DNA of 64,000 bases from Cercis canadensis. Taxonomy: Eukaryota; Streptophyta; Magnoliopsida; Fabales; Fabaceae. Positions 46,340-58,500 of the stretch are shown here, piece by piece (position 1 is the first letter of the stretch; each line of letters starts with the position of its first letter). Under the pieces are notes generated by a model, which did not search any database, was not told where the DNA came from, and was given only the letters and a program-made list of their open reading frames with translations. Both the position numbers and the translations under genes were made by a program. The stretch is from NCBI GenBank assembly GCA_003255065.1, contig QAOA01000636.1, positions 111,893-175,892 on the forward strand. The letters run 5' to 3'.

Positions 46340-47972
46340 CTTCACTGTCAGAATCTTCATTTGCGTTTTCAATGAACTCTTCAAGATCTATTCCCTAATA
46401 AAATATTTGTGCTTAAAATAAAGTTCAATACATGCAAAATTGTTTTCGGATGAAGCAAATATATTGTGTTGAGATCCAATATTATTGAAAAGTTAGTATC
46501 AACAGTGATTGATGCTTTGAAATTTCATATTTGTATTATGAGTTTAGAATATTTTAACCATTCTTAACTTGCAGTGTTATTGTTGTCATTGGCAGGAGGA
46601 TTCACAGGTCCTTGTAGCACAACATTATCATCTTCAAATAATTATCGATCAACTCTGGTGCCAAAAAAATTAAATGACCAAAGGATTTAGTTAAATCAAT
46701 TGACCAATGATTCTTTATGGATAAAATACGTTGACTTCGTTTCTGGGATAAGTGGGAACTTATTCTCAAGAGTTCAAGATGCTTTGGAAGTGGAGATTAA
46801 AATGGTTGAATTAGAGTAATATGACCTTCTTTGATTTGAATATTCCAATGTATGTTTGGGTCACTATTATAATTTTCCAAGAATTGTGCATAATCAAGAT
46901 CTGCCAACAATGTAGTTAACGTACTTAAAACATAGACATTCATATATGCCTTATCCAAGATTGGGTTTTCTACCTCAAAACACTTGTATCGTATTCAACT
47001 AGTTTCCACTACACTTTAGAACAATAATATCCAAATTTCACAACCTTATCCAAGATGATAATTACATCATAATAGAATAATATATTTACCTAGATTTAGA
47101 TCTATATTTGGGACAATATCGTACATTTTAAGCAGCTCTTCAAAATTGCTATCATTTGGTAACATACCAATTAGAGCTAGTAAAATGGGACAGGCCCGAT
47201 GGGCTGGCCTGTTTTAGCCCGCAAAAATATAGGGTTGGACTATAAAAAGTTGACCCGAATAGAACCGGGCCCAAATTGGCCTGTGGCCCATCCGGGTTTG
47301 GGCCGGCCTTTTTTTTTTTATTTATTTATTATAGTAAGTGTTATTTTGAAGAATACACTACTACAATTTGTTTAATTACTTATGCATATTTATTTTAAAT
47401 TTATGCTTACATGTATTTTTTTTTTATATATATTTGATTCTTTATTTTAATTTTATTTATTACTTTATGCATATTTTGTTTTGTTCAATTAGATTCATTA
47501 ACAAGTTAGCCTAACATAGTCAAAATAACTAAAGAAAAAAGCCTAAACCCTTATTAATTTTTAGCCTAATCACAAATAAAAAATAGTTTCAAAAATTCAA
47601 AAAGAAGAACAAAAAGTGAGCTGGCCGACAACCTAAGGAGGCTCAGGCTGGGCTGGCCATTTATTGGGTTGAATGGAAACGGGCCCGAATTGGCTCATGG
47701 CCCAACTAGGCCAGGCCAAAACGGGCCGAGTTGGACGTTTACCAGCTCTAATACAAACTACCATTAACATATAGTTTAATATACATATCTAAGTTCCTAG
47801 AAAGATGCAAAATTCTGTTATGATATTGGAAAATGTGTTTGGAAAAAATGAAATGTAACCAATCCTCCAATTCATCATTTCCTTGATTATTTATCCCAGC
47901 AAGGTTATTAGTATTTGTAATATTTAATAAATAAACTAAAAATTGGAGCTGCTTCAAAATATCTATCAACAT
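46340..47972 (-). pseudogene. Upstream exons of the copy B gene-like locus
   Basis: Minus-strand exon-like segments occur in order. The first is an open segment at 47972-47751 (ELEDWLHFIFSKHIFQYHNR, then MYIKLYVNG), interrupted by a hAT MITE. Its continuation at 47171-47091 reads IGMLPNDSNFEELLKMYDIV. The exon at 46900-46826 reads LDYAQFLENYNSDPNIHWNI and stays in frame across a GTAAAT...GGCAG intron. A segment at about 46650-46577 reads DDNVVLQGPVNPPANDNNN. The exon at 46394-46340 reads GIDLEEFIENANEDSDSE and ends at GTAAATATGC. The acidic and asparagine-rich pieces resemble linker regions near the N-terminus of MULE-type transposases, but I cannot assign the family. Stops near the fourth segment suggest decay. 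Confidence 0.4.
47172..47750. mobile_element. hAT-like MITE inside a copy B exon
   Basis: Termini TAGAGCTAGTAAA (47172-47184) and TTTACCAGCTCTA (47738-47750) are inverted repeats with one mismatch. Flanks are imperfect 8-bp duplicates ATACCAAT and ATACAAAC. Both ends carry GGCCCGAATTGGC / CGGGCCCAAATTGGCC-type GC-rich inverted segments around an AT-rich core. Non-coding, 579 bp. Confidence 0.85.
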
Positions 47973-48990
47973 GTTAAAAATAATGTTATATGATCATTTC
48001 CTTAGTGGATATGTCTTTATTTCTCAACAAAAATTGAGAAACTAATTCAAAATTTCTATCAGGAGAGAGAGATGACCTTTAGATGTTGGGTGCTTTACTT
48101 ACTTCAAAGGGAGAGATAATACGTGAAAAAAGATTTGATGTTGTCTATAGAAAACAACAAACCCGTGGGCTACGATCAATATATTAGAATAATATGAATC
48201 GGGACCACCAAAAAATAAAAGGATGAAAGGGACCAAGAAAGTAATGGAATAAACTCAGTTTATTCTAAAAGTAACCATAGAAAGGGTGTTCAAAATACAT
48301 ACCTAACATATTGTTAGATTTTGCAAATAGATGCTTCGGATTTGATCAGTCCGTCAATATATTTTCTGCATAAAGTTGCTCTCTTGTAGCAGCTCTCCAG
48401 CAAAGATAATTTTCCTGCACGAAGGGAATGACAGGTATGGTTTCTTTATTATGTGGACTCGTCTTTGTCTTTAAAACATAAACTACAGAACCCGGTCGGG
48501 AGAATGGGGCTATTTTATTGAGTTTAAGTGTGTCTTGTAATTAGACTGGTCCAAGGTAATAAATAGTAATCCAAATCTAAAAGTATATATGATGGCTACA
48601 GTGAAAAGAGGACCTTTAGTATCATGCACAATGATCTAAGTTGGAAGGGAGGAAGTTATTTTCATAACTATAATAATGATTATTTTCTTTCTTCTATCCA
48701 AACACATTGTATTCTTTGTCAAATCACTTTGAGCTTTAAATTGTCCTTCATACCTGATGAAAATCATACCCATGGTACAATGAGAATAAACTTGTAAAAG
48801 ATGTCTTCAAAATGTCAGTAGACTTGCCAAAAACAAAGTATAAATGCAAATCAAATGCAAAAGAGAGGAAAACTCTCCAAAAAAAAAAAAACCTTCAAAA
48901 AAGAAAGAAATTTCTCTCAAAAATAAAATAAAAAAAATAAACAAATGTATTCCTTCTAATTGGTTGAGGAATAGGAAAGGTCATTCAAGT
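47973..48990. other. Unassigned, possibly further 5' parts of the copy B locus
   Basis: No clear gene. One minus-strand candidate exon follows a CGTGCAG acceptor near 48415 (ENYLCWRAATREQLYA). The rest is AT-rich with A-tracts. Confidence 0.3.
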
Positions 48991-50129
48991 GACATAAAAA
49001 TAAAAATTTAGAAGATCACAAGTTGTCAAAATCAAGATTCTCATTGTTGTCCCAACATCAAATGTTTGGGCCTTTATATCTTTTCTTTCATTAGCCATAT
49101 TTTACATCCCTCAAACTCCAGTACAACCCATGAGAATTTCCTTGGTAAATGAATGTTGGCATAAAAAATTGTTGGAGTTTGGACATTGAAGAAAAATTGA
49201 GAAATAAGGTAAGGGATAAAATCAGGTTTTGAGCATTTATTCTTTCATTTTAAAATAAAAGTTTTTTTACCCTAAGACCACATTACAAGCTTTTGAAGAC
49301 CTCCTTGAGGATTGGTTTGCTAGAACCATAAACTGGGGCAAAAAATTTTCATGAAATTTTTTGGTTTTCAAAAGAAATAAAACTGGGGCAAAGCCTGACT
49401 CAAGAAAAATCTCATTTGTATCAATTGCATGACCCTCAAAGGGAATATTTTTGAATCCTTGCACTGGGGCAAATTTTCATTCTTCAAATTTGCAAGCTCT
49501 CATAACCATTGTAAGAAGGGTTCTATGTCCTAACTTGGTCTCCATGATCCTCTCCAGTGCTTAACACGGGGGCAAATTTTGAATTGCCCAAAATTCATTT
49601 CTTTCACAACTTTGTTATTGACAAATTCATTTGCATAAATCAAGGGGCATAGATCCTGTTTCATATCAATCATTTCTTCACCACTTTGTTATTTCTTGAA
49701 TGCATGACTCGTTCATTAATTTTTGTTATATAAAATAAGAGTGGATGTTACTGGATTAACAACATCAACATTAATTTTTGTGAATTCGCTTTAAGTCATT
49801 CAAGGTCTTGATGATGAGTGTTCAGATAAGCTTAAGTGAAAAAGTTTAGAAGGATATGCTCTCAACATTTTCATGGCAACTGAGAACCATATATTGATGA
49901 GCACATTATAATCTCAAATTAAGTGAGCTTGAATGCTATGCTTCAGTGTTTGTTTAAAAAGAAAAAGGCTTCAAAATAGGGTAAATTTTGATTGGGTCAA
50001 ATCTTCTTTGAGCAAGCAAGTCGTGCTGCATCTTTAGGCTAATTGAATGTCTTTTGTTCTTTAAGCTCTTTGAGATTTGATTTTCAAAAAAAAAAAAAAA
50101 AAAAAAATTAAAACTCATGCATTACCATT

Positions 50130-50880
50130 TCAGTCAACTCAACAGTTCGGTTGAGATTTTCATTTTACATTTACTTAATCGTTCGGTCAATGCTTGACCG
50201 TCCGTCAAAATTAAAAAAAAAAAAAATTTCATGTCAATCTCAATTTTATCACTCGACAGTTCGGTTGAGGTTTTCATTCGTATTTCCTTGATAGTTTAGT
50301 CAAGGTTTGGCGATCTGTCAAAAATTTTAAAATTTCCTTCCAATTTCAATTTTGTCACTTGACAGTCCAGTTGGGGTTTTCATTTGTATTTACTTGACAG
50401 GTCGGCCATGGTCTGAGAGTCTGTCAGAAATTTTAAAATTTCTTTTCAATTTCAATTTCGTTACTCAATAGTTCGGTCGAGATTTTCATTCATATTTATT
50501 TGACAGTTTGGTCGAGGTTTTCACTTGCATTTACTTGGCAGTTTGGTCAATATCTGACGGTCCGTCAGAAATTTTAAAATTTCCTTCCAATTTCAATTTC
50601 GCCACTTAACAGTTCGGTCGAGGTTTTCATTCGTATTTACTTGACAGTTCGGTCAAAGTCTAATTGTCCGTAAGAGTTTTATCACTCGACAGTTCGGTCG
50701 AAGTTTTCACTCGCATTTACTTGACAGTTCAGTCAAGGTTTAACGGTTTGTTAGAAATTTTAAAATTTCCTTCTAATTTCAATTTCGACTCAACTGTCTG
50801 GTTAAGATTTTTAGATTACATTTACTTGGTAGTTCGATCAAGGTTCGACAGTCTGTCAGAGTTTTTAAAATTTCATGTTA
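50130..50880 (+). repeat. Tandem repeat array, about 105-bp unit, about 7 copies
   Basis: Each unit carries ACTCGACAGTTCGGTCGAGG, then TTTTCATTCGTATTTACTTG, then ACAGTTCGGTCAA and GTCTGTCAGAAATTTTAAAA. Units vary in length by internal deletions or part-duplication and differ by roughly 10-20 percent by eye. The GACAGTTCGGTC core recurs twice per unit. Confidence 0.9.
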
Positions 50881-51440
50881 TTAATTTTTAGCTATTTTCA
50901 TGACATTAATTTTCTTGCAATTATATTTTATGCAATTAATTTTTTTGCCGTTACATTTCGCGTTATTACATTTTATACTATTAATTTCCTTGCCATTAAC
51001 TTTCGTGCTATTAATTTTCTCGCTATTACATTTCGTGCCATTAAATTTTTTTTTCATTATATTTCGTGCCATTAATTTTTCTACCATTACATTTCGTGCC
51101 ATTAATTTCTTGCCATTACATTTCATGCCATTAATTTCTCTGCAATTATATTTCGTGCCATTAATTTTCTCGCCATTACATTTTATGCCATTAATTTCTC
51201 CATCATTACATGTCGTGCCATTAATTTTTCCATCATTACATTTTATGTCATTGACTTTTCAGTAATTATATTTCATGGCATTAATTTTTCTGTCATAACA
51301 TTTTGTACCATTAATTTTTCTACTATTACATGTTGTGCCTTTATGATTTTATGTCATTCTCATTTTTTGATATTACACTTTTCTGTCATCATATTTTTGC
51401 CATTATAATTTACGTCATTTTATTTTGACATTCCAACCTC
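50880..51440 (+). repeat. Tandem repeat array, about 33-bp unit
   Basis: Around 15 to 17 degenerate copies of a unit such as GCCATTAATTTTTCTGCCAT followed by TACATTTCGT. The unit has two similar halves of about 16 bp. Because no stops occur in the plus frame, a long repetitive open frame appears here, which I do not regard as a gene. Confidence 0.9.
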
Positions 51441-51547
51441 TACCCTGAGTCATTTTATTTTCATTTTATTTTGATATATACAAAAAAACGCGATAAGCAA
51501 GAGCTTCACACGTCACTTTAATAAAAAACATGTAAAGAAGGGCAAAT

Positions 51548-51569
51548 TGTAGACACCTCATTTCGTCCA

Positions 51570-51606
<37 letters not shown>

Positions 51607-53564
51607 NATATATATGTATGTATGATATAATTTACTTGTGGGAAGAGATAGAGAGAGACGTGGGTTCATGGGTTTAGGTACATGTGAGTGCAGTTTTTAT
51701 CAAGAGGAAGGAGAGAGACGTGATGGGCAGAACCGTTGGAAGCAAAAGAGAGAGAAAGAGACGTGGGTCATACATGAACTAATAAGATGAGGGAAGTAAG
51801 AGATGGGAGTGCAGTTGGAAACCAAAAAACAAGAGAGGAAAACGTGAGATGGAGACATGAGGGCAACAATATAAAGAGAAGCAAGGGCAGCAGCAAACCA
51901 ACCAGAAAACAGAGACCCAAAAAAGAACCATAGACAACAGAGGTAGAAGGAGAGAAGAAGAGCAGCAGAGAGTGAACTAGACACATCAGGGCATAGAGAG
52001 AACAGAACCAAAACAATGAGAAAGAGAGGGTAGCAGCAGTGCAGAAGAGGAGGACCGGAACAGAAGCAGCAAGGAAGAACAGAAAACAGAGACCCAAAAA
52101 GAACCAGATACAGCAGCAATAAGAAAGGAGGAGAACCAGAAAAAGGCAAGAGGAGAGAGCAAGAGGAAAAAAGGAAGAAGAGAGGGCAAAGAGAAAGAGA
52201 ACCAAGGTGAGATATCTTCATTTTCGCAGCTTTTAGATAGCTCTGGCAGCAGTTGGTTTTATTTTTCTAGATGGAGCTTCAGGGCTCCAAATTAAGTGAT
52301 TTTAGTCTCATTAGAATCATAAGATGTGTTTTTTCAATATATATAATTTTCAGATTTTTTTCATGTCTCCCCTGCTTCCAGTTTTGATTTAAAGTTGGCT
52401 ATTTTTCTGTCTTGTCTAGCCTGTTGATTTACTCTGACAGTGTGCAGTCTTTTATTTCTTTCTGGAGTTATACAGCTCCAAATTAAGTGATGTTAGTCTC
52501 ATTAGAATCATAAGATGTGTGGCTTCAATATATATAATTTTCAAATTTTTTTCACATCCAATTTGTTCCCAGTTTACATTTAAAGTTTGCTGTTTTCTGT
52601 ATTGTTAGGTTAGTTGATTTTCTCTGACAGCATATAGTCTTTTAAATCATTCTGGAGCTATAGAGCTCCGATTTAAGTGTTTCTTGTCTCTTTAGAACCA
52701 TAAGACGTATATCTTCAATTTGGAAAATCTTCATAATTTTTCAATTTTTTTGTCGATTGTCTGAGGTTCTACTTAGTATGCTGTTCTTGTTGTGTTGAGC
52801 TATTTTTTGTATGGACTGGACTAAGCCCACGAAATGGGATGGTTTATGTCCTTTGATTTGTTGAGATGGTTTCTATTCTAGACTAAATCAGACCCACGAA
52901 ATGGGCTTACATATCACGCATTTTACATTTATCTAGTTTAATATGTGCGAGTAGTATCCATAAGCCCCTTACTTGTCAAGGGAGGGATAGGAGCAACTTA
53001 TCCCCATAGGAGTGGCTCTCTTATCTACCTGAGATAAGGATACGCGCCACTTTGAAAACCAAGAAGCGTGGGAACAAAGTGGAAGGATTAAGACGTGATT
53101 AGATTTATGTATAACATAATTTTAACTTGAAAAAAAATTGAATCTCTTTTAATTTCAGTTTTGAAAAATAAAAAATCCTTTTGAATTATTGTGAACTACG
53201 CGGACTTTGATCCTTAATTAGGGTACGCATTCGAGAGTGACAAATCAAATCCTGTTTTGAATAATCACTCATTTTTCATTTTGTTTATATTTAGGGATAA
53301 AATAAATACAATTTGGCCATGACTTAATTTGCATAATTAATTTTAGGTAACCATCTTTTAGACGGGTGTTATAGGGTGCCTAACACATTCCCTATATACA
53401 ATTAGACTCCCGAACCCTCTCTGGTTCGCAGACATATTTTTTGGAAATTAAAAGGGTTTTCCAATTGTTCCCCGATTTTTAATACCATTGGTCTCATTTC
53501 AAAAAATAAATCTCTTTTTATTTTAGTCATTCGCGTTATAGCGACCTCCGGGTACGTTATGACA
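51548..53564 (+). repeat. LTR of the large gypsy-type element, family 2
   Basis: Begins TGTAGACACCTCATTTCGTCC-like sequence and ends GGGTACGTTATGACA (TG...CA), 2,017 bp. It shares with the family 1 solo LTRs the GGAGCT...AGCTCC / AATTAAGTGAT / AGAATCATAAGATGTGT repeats (three copies) and the AGACGGGTGTTATAGGGTGC zone. It has a TA microsatellite at 51574-51615 containing an N at 51607 and a purine-rich leader-like stretch at 51700-52210. Confidence 0.82.
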
Positions 53565-55530
53565 CACACATTAATCAAACAACACAAATAGAATTCTAAG
53601 TACATTCATATATTATCAAAAGAATGAACATTTACATCATATTCTCTCACCAAAAAAAGGGACATAAACCCCACTTGTATGAAATATTAATATTCCTTTC
53701 CAAAATAAATACAATTACAAGGGATATTATCACGTCACTCTAATCCATCCCTTCACAATAAAAAAAAAAAAAACAGTCAAGAGATATCACCTATTCATTC
53801 TAATATATTTCTTCATTAACATACTTACTGCATACAAGAAAAAGATTAAAGTATGCTAATCTTGTTGATTGGTCTCAATAGCTTCTTTATGATAATTCTT
53901 ATCTTTATCATCAATAAAAATCATGGCCTCCATTTATGGTTTACCAAGTGAGAGGTTAGCAACACTTTTTATCCCATAATCATCAAGTGAGAGGTTAGCC
54001 TCTTCATGATAACAAAAAGAAAAAAAAAATGGAAAAAATGGTAAGCCATGTCAACCATGTGTCCAAGCCCAAAAAAAAATTATTTGGACATGTCCGTATG
54101 TGTGTCAGACACGTGTCGTGACTGTGTTTGTGTCCACAAAGTGTCGAACACGTGGATACAGTTGTGCTTCCTAGCTTAAGAGTTAAGCCTTGACTACATT
54201 CACAAGTACATAATGCATTGTGATATGATGCCCAGAGCCGGAAAATAACTTCCGCTTGGCCAAAGGGGAAGTCATTTTCCTTCATTGGTTGGCTCTTTTC
54301 AGTTCAAGGAGGATAGGATTTTCCAGGACGGACTGCATTTTCGTACTCCAAACAACAGAAAATAAAGATGACATTTTCTTGAAATTTATTTTGTGCTAAA
54401 CCAACACAGCCTTAGAGAATGCTATGGAAGACCCTAGCCTTGTGTTTAATAGCTTGTTTAGGGCGCGTCATTTTAAGGTACACCAAGCATAAGATGATAA
54501 ATCAGTAGACCAAGCAATGAACGACTTTGAATGAGCCATGTCATATTTGTGAACCAGGGTACAACCAGCTAATTATTTGGTCTGAATGGATAGTTGAGAT
54601 TACATCGAAGGCATCTGAATGACCAAAATTGCGAATTAGCCCTAACTTCTAAGGAACACTGCAACAAGAAGTAGCTCCTGTTACAATTTGATTACAGAAG
54701 GAACACCTTTAAAAAAAATTAATTAATAAGAAAGAAAAAAGGAAGTCACACCTTGTGCCAGTAATATTACATAAAATAAATACAAATTTTAAATTCTAAA
54801 TCTAATATAATATTAAAATATTCATATTTAAGTAAATATTTTAAAAAAACAAACCTCAACAAAAATAAAAATTCACATATAATCATTATGATAATCACAT
54901 GCTTAAATATAAATCTTAAAGCATAAATATTAAATTCTAAACATAAACTCTAAATACTAAATCCTAAACACTAAATATAAACCAAACTCTAATGCCCAAT
55001 TTTTTAATTTAATTATATTTATATATTTATTAGAGTTTAATATTTATGGTTGAGTTTAACACTTAAAACTTAAACAACCACATATCATTATTATATATTA
55101 AATATATTATAAAAAAAAAGTATAACATATAATTATTATGATAATCACATGCTTAAATATGTACATAATTTTATAAATCCTAAATAGTCATTGTAAGTGT
55201 GTTCGATTATTGTAAAACAAACACTTTAATAATAATCATAAAAGGCTCTAAGATGATCAGTGATCACGATGAATAACAAAATGATAAATGTAAGCATAAT
55301 TTTTATTTTGAGTTTTATATTTATGGTTTAAAATTTAGATTTAAGTATGTAATTATCATACTAATTATATGTGATTTTTATTTTTTAAAATTTCATTAAA
55401 TATATAATTTTTTTCAAAAAAAGGGTGCAACTACTGTGAGGTTGAGCCCCTTAAAAGGGTGGAACCTATCCCAACAAAAAAAATCAATATTTGTACCAAT
55501 AATTTCAGAACATCAATAGTTATATGCAAA
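53565..55530. other. AT-rich tract with inverted and direct repeats
   Basis: No gene supported. A block at about 54835-54920 (TCACATATAATCATTATGAT, then AATCACATGCTTAAATATAA) recurs directly at about 55123-55165 and inverted at about 55318-55410. This suggests a decayed foldback or MITE-like element over about 54.75-55.43 kb. The stretch TAAATCCTAAACACTAAA near 54958 is a chance resemblance to plant telomere repeats. Confidence 0.4.
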
Positions 55531-55532
55531 TA

Positions 55533-58500
55533 CTTTTTTTTGGTAATATAGAGAGAACAAAAAGAACTGCAACCTAGGAAAAGTGACAAACAAACTGTTT
55601 GCTAATAACATTAGAGAAATCTCAACCAAGGGGTGCTGAATCACTTCCCATCTACCTTGACCTCTGGCTCTGAGCTTAAATAAAAAAAATCAATAACTTG
55701 ATTTGGTTCACGCAACACATGTATAATAGACACATCCCAAGCTTTATTAAGCATGTCGCGAATGTCATGGATAATGCATCCATACTTGTGAAAATCACTG
55801 TCAGTATCCCTTACCAACTTAACTGCTTCAAGAGAATCAGATTCACACATAAGACTCACCACACCATACTCCAAAAACTAGTGAAGCCCATTAAAATTAC
55901 CTTAAGCTCAGCCTTCAAATTTGTACTAACACCTATACTCCTGAAAAAACCCCCTTGCCATTTTGCATGTGGATCTCCTAGCACACCCCCAATACCTGCG
56001 TTAGGCTTGCCAAAGCTGCTGCAATCCGCATTCAGCTTCATTGTGCCTAGTTGAGGTGCTTGCCAAAAGACCCATCTCACCTCTTTAACTATATTGGCTT
56101 TGTAGAGAAGAAAAATAGTAGAATATGTTTGCACCATTGCTTGAACCTTGTGCACCTCAGACATGACTAGCATCACCATTCCCTCCATCACCTCTTCATT
56201 CTACAATGCCAAATCCACCATAGAGCACAGTAAAAAATAATGCTCTTTCTTGTCAATTCTCCTTTAATTTTAAGGTTGTTAGAGATCCATTCCCCAGAAT
56301 CATGAGTCCATAAATTATTTTCATCACCAAACCCAAAGAAAAGCCACACCTTACGCGGGTTTACACAGTCCCGAAGGCAACGAAGAAGAGTTTCATTACC
56401 CTCTATGCACCAAGTGAATGTTTTGGTCAGAGAAATATGGTGCCGGTACCTAAAAGAATTTGTGGGGATAGCTTTATGAAGCATTAGCCAAACCAGCAGC
56501 TTTACCTTCTCCAGGGCTCTCATCTTCCACACCCAATGCCACCCATGCACACTAGTAGACAAAGAAATTTGAGATTGCAGCCATCGGTACCCAACTAAAG
56601 CGGTGTAGACCCCATCAGAAAAGCGTACCCAAACCAGCTTGTCCTTCAACCCTCTAGACAAGGCAAGAGGCATAGCTGAGATACTCATCTTAGTTATTCT
56701 TGCACTATGCCACTTAGAACAAGAAAATCCCACTCCCTATTTACTATAATACTATCAACCTTCATATCTTCTTCTACAACCAATACATCATCAACAAGGT
56801 TTTGAAGTGGGCCACCATCAAACCATCTATCATGCCACAAAGAAATTTTGGAGCCATCTCCCACCCTCCAAATCAAACCATCATTCAAAATTGACACAAC
56901 TTTAACAATAGATCTCTAAGAAGAAGAAGCATCACTTGGGCAAGCATGCATCAACAAATTTTCGTGTTGCTTTAGATATTTATGAGAAAAAAATCTGCAC
57001 CCACATCTTATCTCTATTCTAGAGAACATCCCAAGCCAATTTGCCAAGAGGAGCTACATTGGACCGTATAGCAAACTGAATCCCTAAACCACCAAGCTGT
57101 CTAGGAAGAGACATTGTGTCCCAATTAACGAGATGCAAGCCCCAACCATCTAAACCCTTCCACATGAAGCGCCTCACCATAGCATCAATGTCCCTACAAA
57201 TAAATTGAGGTAGCCACATAGTATGCATACTATAAATAGACATAGAGTGGAGAACCGACCTAGCCAAAGTGATATGGCTAGCCCTATTAAGAAGCTTATT
57301 TTTCCAAGAAGACAACCTACTCGTGAGCTTCTCAGTAATAAAACTAAAATCACTCTTCTTCATCCGTCCATGCAACATAGGAATACCCAAGTATCTCTCA
57401 AATTTAGAGGTAAAAGGGATGCTGAAAATATTACAAATTCTCTGCTTTCTGGTGCTAGAAATTCCCTAAGAGTAAAAAGCTTTTGATTTGGCCAAATTAA
57501 CTTTAAGACCTGAAGCTATGTAGAATTCATTAACAGTCATATTAATCACCCTAGTTTGGGAAATTGTAGCTTTAGTGAACAATAGGAGATCATCTGTGAA
57601 GATGAGGTGAGAAATAATGGGACCATTTCTCAAGCACTTCAGAGCTTGCCACTCATCATGCTGCACTTTTTTTTTTTTTTTTTATCTATAAGAGGAGATA
57701 ATTTCTCCATACAGATAACAAAAAGATAAGGCAATAACGGGTCACCTTGTCTAAGACCCCACTTAGGGGCAAAAGATAGGAGCTTGTTACCATTCCAAAG
57801 CAAAGAGAGAAAGGAGGAAGTGACACAAAAAAGAATCAACTTTACAGTGATTTCCAGAAAACCAAAATCCTCTAAAGTTTTCTTCAAGAAACCCTAATCA
57901 TCCCTATCATAAGCCTTCTCCAAATCAATCTTAAAAGCCATTTCACCCTTTATGCTTCGAGATTTTTGTATGTGATGCATTATTTCTTGAGCCACTAGAA
58001 TATTATCATGTGTGCCTCTTCCTAGAATAAAACTACTTTGCAAAGGACTAATGAAGTCCATAAAAAAGGGATGAATCCGGTTAACCATAACTTTAGTAAT
58101 GATTTTATACAAAACATTACATAAGCTAATGGGCTGAAACTAAGAGATTTTAGTAGGATTACTCTCCTAAGGAATAAGAACAATACGGGTTTCAGAAATA
58201 GCTAGATCAAAACATCCATCCATAAATGCTTGATGAACAATAGCAGTTACTTTTTCTCCAACCGCCTCGCAATAATGCTTAAAAAAGAAAGGTAGGAAGC
58301 CATCAAGACCAGGAGTTTTGAAAGGCTTCATAAACCTCATTGCTGCCCAAACTTCATCTTTAGTGACACTTTTAACAAGACTAGCAGCACAAGCATCTCC
58401 AATACTGGGCAAATGATAAACACCATAGGGGAATTACTATTAGCTTCTGTAGAACAAAATAAATTCTTAAATAAATTTGAAGCTTCATTTTGAATAACAA

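Larger units (their letters stand above)
48990..53564 (+). mobile_element. 3' part of a large gypsy-type element: untranslated region plus LTR
   Basis: A long non-coding stretch has repeated CTGGGGCAAA motifs (near 49333, 49383, 49463, 49567). It is followed by two tandem-repeat arrays (50130-50880 and 50880-51440), a purine-rich AAAGAAGGGCAAAT tract, and an LTR beginning at 51548. The arrangement matches the long 3' untranslated region of Tat/Ogre-type plant gypsy elements, which are known to carry tandem repeats there. No coding part or 5' LTR is visible in the window; the left boundary is approximate. It is broken. Confidence 0.65.

Noticed and set aside
50875-51265. Long repetitive open frames on both strands
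   Set aside because: They are produced by the 33-bp tandem repeats, whose length is a multiple of three; not coding evidence.
50130-51440. Possible CRISPR-like array
   Set aside because: Units are contiguous and degenerate without unique spacers, in a plant nuclear context; they are tandem repeats of a retroelement untranslated region.
51700-52221. 173-residue minus-strand open frame rich in S, L and F
   Set aside because: It is the complement of the purine-rich leader-like part of the family 2 LTR. Composition alone gives the long frame; no domain or start context supports a gene.
54190-54425. Possible MITE with GGAAAAT / ATTTTCC motifs and a CCAACACAGCC end
   Set aside because: The GGCTGTGTTGGTTTAG-like end resembles known plant MITE termini, but I found no matching second terminus or target duplication.
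54950-54995. Telomere-like TAAATCCTAAACACTAAA stretch
   Set aside because: It is degenerate, short and part of an AT-rich repeat block; it does not match the CCCTAAA plant telomere unit in tandem.
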